A stretch of DNA of 64,000 nucleotides, from contig JASVEC010000004.1 of assembly GCA_030770535.1 (NCBI GenBank), forward strand, positions 310,001-374,000. Direction: 5' to 3'. How positions within the stretch are numbered: position 1 is the first letter of the stretch; each line of letters starts with the position of its first letter. The position numbers and the translations under genes were made by a program. The notes beneath the pieces were generated by a model. It ran no database searches. It was not told the origin of the DNA and was given only the letters and a program-made list of their open reading frames with translations. This document shows positions 21,863 to 31,799 of the stretch, one piece after another. This DNA comes from Batkoa obscura. Lineage: Eukaryota > Entomophthoromycota > Entomophthoromycetes > Entomophthorales > Batkoaceae.

Positions 21863-23176
21863 TTGTTTAACAAATTCCATATTTTACTTTCAATTCTAAA
21901 GGATACAATTTCAGTCCCAATGTGTGATAAAACAAGCAAACAAAATAGCATCGAAACAAACAGCCTTAATCCTCAAGGCCTTATTGTAATAACTGAAGAA
22001 ACCAAGAGTAACTTAATGTTATTAGTAGATGAAGAAGGTATGTCTACAAAGGAAGCAGCAAAGTTATTATCCATCAATCCAACAGCAGCAGGAACAATAA
22101 TATCTGGAGAAATCAAACGGTTAAATGAAGCCTCAGAAAAAATACAAAAACAAATGGAGATGGTGGAAAAGATAGTGATAGTTAAAGGACAACGTGTAGA
22201 AAAAAATACCAAGGTAAGGATACCAAAGATTGTAAAAAAAAGTGGTATGGAGAGACTTATAGGGGAAGATGAAATACACCGAATATTAGTACCTGATGGA
22301 GATAGTAGTATTCAAAAAGCAGAAGAAGAGAAGATTAGAGTTAGAATGAAAAAGATTGCTGGTGAAAAAATGAGGTTAAGAATGGACAAGGTTGCTGAGG
22401 TAAAAGGAGAAAGAAAACGAAAAGTGAAAGAATCAAAAATGATAACGCAGCTGGGTAAAGAAAAATATGATATACAAAGAGCCAAAGACATGGAGGAAAA
22501 ACAGAGGGTTGCTGAGGAAAAAGCAAGACTAAAAATGCAAAAGGAAGCAGAAGTAATAGCAGGAAGAAAGCGAAAAGCAGAAGAAAAAGCAAGGCTAAAA
22601 ATGCAAAAGGAAGCAGAAGTAATAGCAGGAAGAAAGCGAAAAGCAGAAGAAAAAGCAAGACTAAAAATACAGAGAAATTCAGAAAGTACTAAAGAGAGTG
22701 ATATATTAACTGTACAAGATACAAATGATACAAATAATACTAAAGTTTATCGAAGATATGCTAAAGTCAATGATAAACTTCGAAGGTATTTAATCTTTTT
22801 AGTGAAGGACCAAGAGCAAAGTATTCAAGAAGCAGCGAACTTTTTAATGATTAGATATGAGGAGGCGGTAGCCATTATTCATCACGAAGAAGATAGAGTT
22901 AGAAGAGCTACTGATTTAGAAACAATAGAAACCCGAGAAGATGACGTCATAATTGAACAAAGTAATGAAAGAATAAGAAGTATTCGAGTTCAACAGGCTG
23001 ATAAGAAAAAAATGGAGATTAAACAGGAGTTATTGAGTTTAGTTCATGAGCAAGAAAAACCAATCAAAGAAGCAGCTAAATTATTGGGGATTAGTCATCT
23101 TGAGGCAAGGGGTATTGTTGATGAAGAAATAAATCGATTGAAAGCGATAACGCAAAAAAAAATAGTAAAAAAATAG
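21863..23176 (+). CDS. Coiled-coil protein with three helix-turn-helix-like repeats
   Basis: Protein of 437 residues with no introns. Three segments of about 40 residues resemble one another and the HTH of recombinase/homeodomain-like folds: residues 49-85 (EEGMSTKEAAKLLSINP), about 310-345 (DQEQSIQEAANFLMIR) and about 388-425 (EQEKPIKEAAKLLGISH). Between the first and second lies a long Lys/Glu/Arg-rich coiled coil (about 135-280) with an internal tandem repeat of a 22-residue unit (EEKARLKMQKEAEVIAGRKR). The protein is very basic and may bind nucleic acid. I recognise no named family. An alternative start is the Met of MCDKTSKQ at 21920. It may be a domesticated transposon-derived DNA-binding protein, but no catalytic domain is present. 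Confidence 0.75.
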   Translation: MFNKFHILLSILKDTISVPMCDKTSKQNSIETNSLNPQGLIVITEETKSNLMLLVDEEGMSTKEAAKLLSINPTAAGTIISGEIKRLNEASEKIQKQMEMVEKIVIVKGQRVEKNTKVRIPKIVKKSGMERLIGEDEIHRILVPDGDSSIQKAEEEKIRVRMKKIAGEKMRLRMDKVAEVKGERKRKVKESKMITQLGKEKYDIQRAKDMEEKQRVAEEKARLKMQKEAEVIAGRKRKAEEKARLKMQKEAEVIAGRKRKAEEKARLKIQRNSESTKESDILTVQDTNDTNNTKVYRRYAKVNDKLRRYLIFLVKDQEQSIQEAANFLMIRYEEAVAIIHHEEDRVRRATDLETIETREDDVIIEQSNERIRSIRVQQADKKKMEIKQELLSLVHEQEKPIKEAAKLLGISHLEARGIVDEEINRLKAITQKKIVKK

Positions 23177-23969
23177 TAAAAAACTAAAAGTAGGATATAA
23201 ATGAAAGTAGGAAGAATATTGAAGAATAAAGATAGCATATCGATAAATGTTGTGGTGGTTTGTTTGATGATAAAGGACTCTGTGGTATTGGAAAGTAAAT
23301 TGTGAGGTTAAAAGGTGATTATTAATGGCGACAAATGGAAGAACAATGGGAGGGAAGATTATAGTAAAGCATTTATTGATTTGATATAATGAGATGGTGA
23401 TTAAGTAAAGTTTTATTTGGTATTAAGTTTAAATGGTTCTTAAGTAGTAAAAGTTGATAGGAAAGATGTTATTGGTGAGCTAATATAAATTTGAAAAAAA
23501 TTAGGTTATAAAAACCTATACCCAATTTGGAAAATAGTTTTAATGATACGAAAAGCAAATTTAAATTAAAGTGCAAATAAAGGTATTTTGTGTAAGCTAA
23601 ATGATTTTTTTGTTCAAAGTTTGAAGCAAACATTTTAAATTATTAGAATTCTATCCATTATTAATAATAGATTAAAATCCATTTTTATAAAATCTAATTT
23701 ATTATAAATTTATAATTTACTATTACCCTAAAAGCAAAGTCAATATAAAGCATTGTGTTTTTTTAATGAGCTGAATATCTTATTAAGAAAATTAAAATTA
23801 AAATAAACATACAAAAAAACTAAAATTATTTCTGAATAAATTTTATTATAAAACTAAGCTATAATATAAACCTTAATTTCAAGTTAACTAATATCATTCC
23901 ACATAACAAATATTCATAACCGGTTTAACCTAAAACCCAGTCATATATTATAATTTCCACATTCTTTAC
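23177..23969. other. Intergenic between convergent genes
   Basis: About 0.8 kb. The first 300 bp are somewhat richer in G than the rest, but I see no open frame or motif. It separates the HTH-repeat gene from the 3' end of ORC2. Confidence 0.45.
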
Positions 23970-25913
23970 TTACATAATATCCTTCAACTCTTCAGCTTCT
24001 AAAACAGCCATTAACGCATTTTTATCCATTGGAATAAAATATTTTTCTCCACTTTTAGTTTTAACTTCTTTAATGACCCCATGATCTAAAAACTCCGTTA
24101 ATTGGGATTGCCATGCTTTAAAAGTAGAAGCTAAAAATCTCTTTCTACATAAATTAAAAAACTGTTGATCGGAAAGTCCTAATGAATCATCTCCTTTATT
24201 TCTTCCTTTATTTGTTAATTGATTTTTTTTATTAAAGATTAATTCATTATCTCCAACAGTAGGAGGTTTACTATATTCAATATCTTCTTTTAATTGTTCA
24301 TTGGCTAATATTTTAAATATACCTTTCGCTTTGGCATTAACTGAAGCTAATACTTGTGTTACTCCACGTAAGGTGATTTGACCATTAACAATTAAACTGG
24401 TTGGAATAAGCGGCGAAGTTTCAAATGATGTTTCTACTTTATAAGGGATAAATGTAGTCATTTCTTGTGATAAAAAATTAAATTTTGTCATACTAACATT
24501 ATCCCATAATAAAGTAGCTCGAATGTGGTCAATCGTACAGATAAGAGAGATTTTTTCAAGTTGACTAAGGGACATAAACACATTTTGAATGATTTTATTA
24601 CGTAAATTCTCTCCATCAATATTATGAACTATTAAATATAGTTTATTAATATCATCTCTTTTTTCTAATACTTCTTTAATAAATTGTATAGTTTCCATTG
24701 GTTTACTAATTAAACATTTAGCTTTTAGCTTTTTACATATTAATGTTAAGATTGTTTTTAATGTTATATTGGGAAAATAACCATTAATAACTAGAACTAT
24801 ATTATCATCAGTAATTAAATATTTTTTAGCAAAATCTAATATTGTTTCTCTTTTACTACCATACCCGTAAAATAATAAATTAAAATTAGAATTTAAACAA
24901 AATTTATATTGAGAATAATATTTTTGATGATATTGTTTCATAAAATTTATTCTCTTTTCTTTTGATTGTTGTATGTTATCAATAGCTTTACGTACATTAT
25001 TTGGTTCTAAATTTTGTAAATTAGATAATATATTATCGGATGTTATTTTTCCTTTTTTTATATGATAAGTTTCAAAATAATTAGCAAATCCAATATCATT
25101 ATCTTCAATATAATATTCTAATTGATCATCAAATTCAATTTCTACTTCTTCTTTTAAATATTCAATACTCATACCTTCTTGTGAAGTTGATAATAAAGAT
25201 TCATCATGTATAGATTTAATACTTACATCAATTAATACTTTTTTCTTTTTTGGTAAATTATTCTTCTTTGGAGTTCCACTTTCTCTTTTAATTGTTTCTT
25301 TAGCACCTGATTGTCGAATCGAATACTTTTCATTACCAGCAATAGTAGATAAATTATGACTATTTTTGGACATCATGCTTTGATTACCAAATAATTCACT
25401 TCGATTCATGGATAATATAGACTGGTTATTTGTTTGATTCATTATATGAGATACATAAATACTTGAATTATGACTTTGATTAAATTTATTAATACTCTTA
25501 TTGAAACTCTTGTTATTATCATTATTATTTAATATTTGACTATTGTTATTATTTTTCTTTTCACTGATATCATATTTTTCATTACCTTTAATAATCGATG
25601 TATTATAATTCTCTTTTGATAACATGCTTTTATTACCAAATATTTCACTCTTAGACATGGATAATAAACTTTTATTATGTGTTTGATTATGTAAATGAGA
25701 TAGATACATACTGGAATTATGACTTAAATTGAATTTATTGATACTCTTATTATGTTGAATTGGTTTCTGTTTGCTGACAGCAGCCGGTTTCCTCTGGGAT
25801 GTCTCATGGCCTTCGTTGATGGGTTCTAACGGTTCATGCTGCTGATTGGGTTCTAAATCATAAGATTCGAGGACTGAGATATCATTCACATCACCTTCGC
25901 TGTTGCTATCCAT
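23970..25913 (-). CDS. ORC2: Origin recognition complex subunit 2
   Basis: Start chosen at 25913 (MDSNSEGDV); the frame is open to 26000 but the extra 29 residues look like 5' UTR. The product is 647 residues. The N-terminal third is disordered, Asn/Ser-rich, with an internal duplication of about 60 residues (55-115 and 139-197, each starting NKSINKFN). The ORC2 core follows: NLLFYGYGSKRETILDFAKK, then VINGYFPNITLKTIL, then ALLWDNVSMTKFNFL and FIPYKVETSFE. The C-terminal winged helix contains DHGVIKEVKTKSGEKYFIP. ORC2 helps load MCM2-7 at replication origins in the nucleus. It is divergent from the EED-like gene (238 bp between starts). Confidence 0.93.
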   Translation of the reverse strand: MDSNSEGDVNDISVLESYDLEPNQQHEPLEPINEGHETSQRKPAAVSKQKPIQHNKSINKFNLSHNSSMYLSHLHNQTHNKSLLSMSKSEIFGNKSMLSKENYNTSIIKGNEKYDISEKKNNNNSQILNNNDNNKSFNKSINKFNQSHNSSIYVSHIMNQTNNQSILSMNRSELFGNQSMMSKNSHNLSTIAGNEKYSIRQSGAKETIKRESGTPKKNNLPKKKKVLIDVSIKSIHDESLLSTSQEGMSIEYLKEEVEIEFDDQLEYYIEDNDIGFANYFETYHIKKGKITSDNILSNLQNLEPNNVRKAIDNIQQSKEKRINFMKQYHQKYYSQYKFCLNSNFNLLFYGYGSKRETILDFAKKYLITDDNIVLVINGYFPNITLKTILTLICKKLKAKCLISKPMETIQFIKEVLEKRDDINKLYLIVHNIDGENLRNKIIQNVFMSLSQLEKISLICTIDHIRATLLWDNVSMTKFNFLSQEMTTFIPYKVETSFETSPLIPTSLIVNGQITLRGVTQVLASVNAKAKGIFKILANEQLKEDIEYSKPPTVGDNELIFNKKNQLTNKGRNKGDDSLGLSDQQFFNLCRKRFLASTFKAWQSQLTEFLDHGVIKEVKTKSGEKYFIPMDKNALMAVLEAEELKDIM

Positions 25914-26151
25914 TTTATTGAATTTGTGCTTCGATTTGACTTGGAAATTGAATGAGTTATGCAAAAAAGAAATAAGTTGAGCTAGAAAATAAAGAGCCAA
26001 GTTTATTTTTTAAAATGGGTCAAATCATCAATTGGATAAAGGGTGAGTTTCTGGCTTTTCAATCTCCCTGAAAGTCACCTTGTAAAATGGGATTTTTTGA
26101 GTTTAAATTATTGAATTTATTTGTTCTAGTATTTGTTAAAATAGCAAAGAA

Positions 26152-27609
26152 ATGGAAGACATTGACGAACTAAAAGAAGAAAAGATAATGAATGTAACCT
26201 CCACTGAATTTCAAAACTATCGATTACGACGAATCATTAAAGAAAATCATGGTGAAAAGATTAATGTATTAACTATGGGTTTAAAACCCATTCATGAAAA
26301 TGAATTAGACTTAAGCCATTTAATATTAACTGTAGGGGATAAGCAGGTAAAATATATATGAACTAAGTTAATTAAATACTAAGTCTGGTTTTTAAATAGG
26401 TAAATATCTATGATAATCAAAATCATAAGGATAATTTAGATTTAATGTGTCATTTTAAATTAAATGAAGACGATATTGATAGCCAAGGAGTAAGTAGCCA
26501 TCTTTAATAATCAAAGAATGATATTTATTTTAAAACAGGCTTTTTACAGTGGATGCTGGTTACGAAAATCAAAAGATAGTTTAATCGCATTTGCTGGTGA
26601 TAGTGGTATTATACATATAATCTCTTTAGCTTATTCACAAGAAATATTTCGATTAAGTGGGCATACTGGTAAGTTTAGTTTTTATTTTATTTTTTAAAAT
26701 CAATGTATTATAATATTTTATTCAAAATAGGAAGAGTGATTCAATTAATACCACATCCAATTTATGAACATTTATTATTATCAGTGAGTGAAGATCATAC
26801 AATTAGAGTTTGGAATTTAGAATTAAAAAGTACAATTGCTATTATTAATGTGGATGCTACAGTAGCAGTAAGTTTATCTTTACTTTATCTTGAAATCGAC
26901 CTTATTAATACTCCCAGTGTTTCAACCCCAAAGGCAACAAAATCATTACTGGGTTATCAACTGGAGAAATCAAATTTATTAAACTTCCAATAATGTTATT
27001 TAATCAAGATAACAATGTAAGATTATCAATAACTAAATCTATTCCACTATTAAAACAAAGTCTACATGGTGATAAAATAGATCAATTAGTAATGATTAAT
27101 GATAAAACAATAATATCCAAATCAATTAATGGAATTATTATCTATTGGGAATGTAAAACTCAAGACATTAAATGGAGATTATGTTTTAAGGATTTTAAAT
27201 TTAATATTCGAACTAAATTGGCAGTAAGGTAAGTTATTATTATATATATTAAATATAGTAGTTTGAATAATTAATGTATTTATAATATTATTTAGTGAAG
27301 ATAAAAATTATTTCTTAATTGGTGGTTACTCAGGTACTATTTATGTATATGATTTAATTCTTGGAAAGAAGATATTTGATGATAAACATAGAAGATCAAC
27401 AAAACCTATATACTCTTGTACTTTTGCTAAAAAAGATAGGTAATTTTGTTATTAATAATTGTAATAATATATTTCAAGAGTAATTAATTATTATTAGAAA
27501 TCTATTATTTACTTCAGGTGATGGCTTAATTTGGAGGTATGATTATATTAATGATAATGTTTTACTAAACTGGGATAATTGGAAAAATGGGATTGATGTA
27601 GGAAATTAA
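26152..27609 (+). CDS. EED: EED/ESC-like WD40 protein (Polycomb PRC2 subunit)
   Basis: Seven exons: 26152-26346, 26400-26489, 26539-26668, 26731-26867, 26918-27228, 27296-27439 and 27498-27609. WD40 propeller of about 370 residues. The order and text of its repeats follow EED: an FYSGCWLRKS segment, then FAGDSGIIHIIS, then LLLSVSEDHTIRVWN (EED has LLLSVSKDHALRLWN), then IISKSINGIIIYWE, GGYSGTIYVYDL and a last SGDGLIWRYD. EED binds H3K27me3 and activates the EZH2-type methyltransferase. LRWD1/ORCA, a related origin-binding WD40 protein, is the main alternative, given the ORC2 neighbour. It is convergent with MCM10 (102 bp between stops). Confidence 0.82.
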
Positions 27610-27711
27610 AGGAAATGTAAATTATTAAATTAAAAATAGAATAGAAAAGTATTATGTTTAATTTTAAAAGTATAAAGATATTAGAAATAAATAATAGTTT
27701 ATTTATAAAAT

Positions 27712-29498
27712 CTAATCTTCGATTATAAATTTAATATTCGATTTATCCTTTTTGTCTCCCTTGTCAAGGAAAGCTTTTAACTATAAATTAAAACGTGAAT
27801 ATAAATATACAGAATTGATATTTTAAATCTTACTTTTTCTTTCGATACCATAATATCATAAACTTCTAATTTTTTAGCCATATCTGATGAAGATTGTATT
27901 GGTTTATAGTTTTCTTTACGAAATATTGTTTTGTTTATTTTCTAAAATATATACAGATTTATAAACTTAAAATAATAAATTAAATATTTTATTAATATAC
28001 TTACAATCATTTTTTTAACTTTAGCATTACAAGCATCTAATGTAAATGGCTCACTTCTCTTTCCACCTTTTCTAATAATAAAAATACTAAATAAAATATT
28101 TTAACACAAAAATATAACTAACTTACGCATCCTCATCAATTTGTTTTTTAATTCCTTCTTGTTTATTTCTTTCATTTAAAACTAATAAAAGTAAATTATA
28201 AATATTTTCATAACTCAATTCCTATATCAAACTTTACTTTTCAAAGCATCTCTAGCCATCTGTCCACCCGGTGTATTAGCCATAGCTAAAACTTGTCTTT
28301 AAAACCATTAACTGAGCTCATATAAAAATACCAATAATAAATACACTTACTTCAATTTTTCCATTTTCTTATCTTTATTTTTTAAATCTTCCATTGTCAT
28401 ACTACTTTCCCAAATAGAAGGATATAAAGATATTATTTCTTCATTATCTAATAAATAAGATTCTTGATTTGGTATTTTATCATATTGAGAATGTATTTTG
28501 ATTTTTGAGGCGGTATTTGTTGATGTGGCGTAGATATTGTTGGATGAATAATTATCATCATTAATTTCTTTATAATTAAATAATTTAATTGTATGTGTAC
28601 TATCGTTATTAGTATTAATAATCTATAAAGCTAAATTAATAAAAAGGTAAAGTTACCCGCTTGCTAATGCCATATTAGAACCTTGTAGTCTTTGTAAGAG
28701 TTTGATACTGTGGCTCTCGCATATTTCTGATGCATCACTTAAAAAGGCCCAACAAATTAAAATACAACTCATAATTTTAAATCTTATATTTACCTATCCA
28801 CAATTTTCCTACATTTACCTTCTTTACAAAATCTTAATTCATTGGTTATACCAATTTTCAGCATATTAATCTGTTCTCTTTTACTATTCAAAAATAAACA
28901 AGGTCGACTATAATTCTAAGTTTATTATTAGTATAGCCATCTAAAATATTGAGATTTTGTTTTCTTTACTTCATTCCCTTGTAATAAAGTGGTTTCCCCA
29001 CACAATATGACTTCTAATACTTCAGGTAGATTATAAGGGGTTAGATCAATATCTCTAAAACAAAAAAGGATTAAGTTTAATTCAATTCAAATCTCGAATC
29101 AACCACTTTAACTTACCTGTTATACCTCTTATTCAGACTAATAATCATTGGAGTAACAAAAGATAACTTCTTCAAATCCATGACCTCCAAAACAATATAA
29201 GCATTCCCAAAACTACCACTTATCAATCTTGGAGTAGATTTGATCATTCCATAGAAATTATTTTTGGTGTTAGTTTGATTGATATCTAGTCTCGAGTTTA
29301 ATGGTTGAAATTGTTTTTTTTGAATGATGTTTAAGATGCGTTCATTTCTATTGGGGGTAATGAAAAAGAATTAGAATCGTAAGTAGGTAAATGGCGAGGG
29401 GATAAAGGAAGCAATAGATAAATGACTTACACTTTTTTAAATTTTCTTCCTAATTTACTTTCTAATATTGAAAATTGTTCTTCTCTTGTAATGGACAT
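27712..29498 (-). CDS. MCM10: MCM10-like DNA replication initiation factor
   Basis: Multi-exon gene; the ATG at 29498 encodes MSITREEQFSILESKLGRK and the stop is at 27712-27714. Exon 1 is 29431-29498; later introns have clear GT-AG ends (for example near 29045-29115 and 28735-28800). The second exon encodes an OB-like strand set (FYGMIKSTPRLI, then YIVLEVMDLKKL). A following exon has LKIGITNELRFCKEG with a zinc-finger spacing C-x4-C-x11-C-x2-H; the C-x11-C-x2-H part is exactly that of MCM10. Downstream is a Lys/Asp-rich region ending SNIKFIIED. MCM10 stabilises the CMG helicase and recruits polymerase alpha. The middle exon joins are my reading by eye and may be off in places. Confidence 0.7.
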
Positions 29499-29509
29499 AG
29501 TGAAGAATT

Positions 29510-30359
29510 TATTTTTTTACTGACTTCGATTGGGTAAAAAGTTAAAAAATGGAAATTTAAAATCACGTATTCTAACTCATTCATTCCCTCAGACGGGCAG
29601 ATCCTGTCAGTTAAAAAAGCTGAATTTTATTTCTGCCACACCAAAGATATTTAGCTAATGAAATCAATTTTCAAAAATTGACTAAATACTAGCAAAATTT
29701 TGGTTAAATAAATCATATTAAGGAGTATCGCAATAATAGTTATATTAAAGACTATGGTCCTTTTTGTATATATAGCAAAGAAAAAAAACAATATTTGGAT
29801 AAAAAACGGCCATTTAAAACTATAAAGTATTAAATTAAAAAAAAACACCTTAAAACTCCATACTAATTATCAATTAGATGCAAAAATCAATTTTACTGGC
29901 CAAACATTTTAACATGCCTATAACTAAACGCAGCCCCAAAATTGAAAATTAATTTGTAATGAAACGGGATAACTTAATAACTCGCGTCTTATTTGATGGT
30001 TACTTATTGGTTGAATTTGAATAAAAAAGCTGTCACTTATACTTTTAACAGTGTGCATTTTTTATCACTTATGATTTAAAAAATTAAAATTAATTTTTCA
30101 GGTATAAAAACATACCTTTAATATTTTATTTCCTTGAAACAATAAATTTAAGGATCTACTTTGGATCCAAAAAAGATTATCCCTAGCTGTATTTTTAGCG
30201 GATTATTTTTAAAAAAGCAAGTACTTTTCATATAACCAATAAAACTTGTAGTTAAATTGCGTAGTTGAATAGTATTTTGAAGTGCAAATTGAAATTGACG
30301 TTAAAAAATTTTTTTATAATTTTATAAAAGCTATCCCTTTCTTTTTAGTCAAGTCCAAC
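29510..30359. other. Intergenic, nothing recognised
   Basis: AT-rich spacer between the MCM10 start and a broken F-box gene; the open frame at 29651-29848 is hydrophobic low-complexity translation without support. Confidence 0.5.
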
Positions 30360-31691
30360 ATGGTGACAAAATTGGAAGAGGTCAGCGACCCGCTTTTAAA
30401 GCGAATATTCGAAAATATGGACCTAAAGACCCTGTTTTAGGCTCGCTTCTTATTTAAATACCTTTTGGTATTACTCAGCATGTGATCAAAAAAACATGAC
30501 CTACTGCAAATACTACCGACGAGAGGCCAAGGAGTATCAGGACATCCAAGAAAGCTTTATCCAGCAAAACAGATCACTCATGACATACTTAAACGTTCCC
30601 CACTCCAATGTCTACTTACTATACCTTTGTCCAAATATGGTATCTATTAACTACGATGACGAAGACGAAGATAAAACTGAAGATAGCAATAGTGGCTATA
30701 CAGATATTGATAATTTTAAGTTACTAGCTGAATTGCCAGAACTGAAAGAAATAAGAGTAAATAGTCGAAATGTTGCGAAAATATATCAATTATCCAAAAC
30801 AATGATTAATCAAACCAAATTGAGGCAGTAGAAATTCATGGACGTAACTTATCTATCATTAATGCCATTAAACCTTTTAGTTCAACTAGCTTGGATTCAT
30901 AGACAGTTACTGTAAGCGTTTGTTTAAATTTCAATGGATTAGATGTCCTTAAAACCAAGTTTAAACAGTCAAGGTTTTTAAAATAAAAACATTTTTATTT
31001 TTCTGACGATGGACCTTGTTTAAATTCTCTATCTAACTCCAACACAATAATGGTACTTAAAAAGTGTTATTTTATTGATTCCATATTTAAATTATTCAAA
31101 AATTTAAAAAGACATCAATAATCAAACTTAATAGATTTCGAAGGATTTAGTCTCAATGTAAATAAAGATAGTCTCAAAGAATTAGAGGACAATCCAGAGA
31201 ATTCTAAAATTAAGGACTTATCAACTTTTTTCCTTAACCGAGATAAGCCGAATTTATCGTCTTTAAAGAGATTTAGCCTTTTAAGACCAACTAGAAATCA
31301 TTATATTCCTTTTTTTTCTTATCCAAATATTAAAGAGCTTACTTTCAGTACCTCTGCTTTCGAAATCGTTAACATGCTCGAACAAAAAGATGTTTATAAA
31401 GATGATATTCATAGCAGAGAATACAGCAAACACAAATGGAAATATGTAAAAACAATTAAAATTGGAGCTTCCAAGCACTCACTTAAAGTATTCTTTTTAC
31501 TTCCTGTCTTTTTTCCAAACCTTGAATTCATTGAGATAAAGAATTTTGAGTTGGTTGATTTTGTTATAGAAACAAAATACAAACTCCTTAGTAGATTAGT
31601 CCTTGTCACTTCCATGACCTCTTACACTTATTCTACTTTTATTAATCAATTCGAAAATCCTGGGGAATTCATTTGCCTTGAAACATTTTAA
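30360..31691 (+). pseudogene. F-box/LRR-type gene, broken (third copy)
   Basis: The ATG at 30360 gives MVTKLEEVSDPLLKRIFENMDLKTLF, an F-box start, followed directly by stops. The next open part (30496-30831) has the family's linker (YQDIQESFIQQN, then CPNMVSINYDDEDED). After a gap with stops, the leucine-rich end is open at 31374-31691 (FFPNLEFIEIKNFELVDF). The layout matches the other F-box/LRR genes of this window, but the sequence is only distantly similar to them. It has several breaks, so probably non-functional. Confidence 0.72.
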
Positions 31692-31799
31692 ATAAGTATT
31701 GTTCAATTATATTCTATTTTTCAATAAATCTACTTACCAGTCATATTACTTTTTAAACTATGGTTTCTATTTATATTTATATATTTAAAACGATATACA

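Noticed and set aside
22341-22658. Leucine-rich minus-strand frame opposite the HTH-repeat gene
   Set aside because: It is the mirror of the Lys/Glu coiled-coil repeats; no start context or homology.
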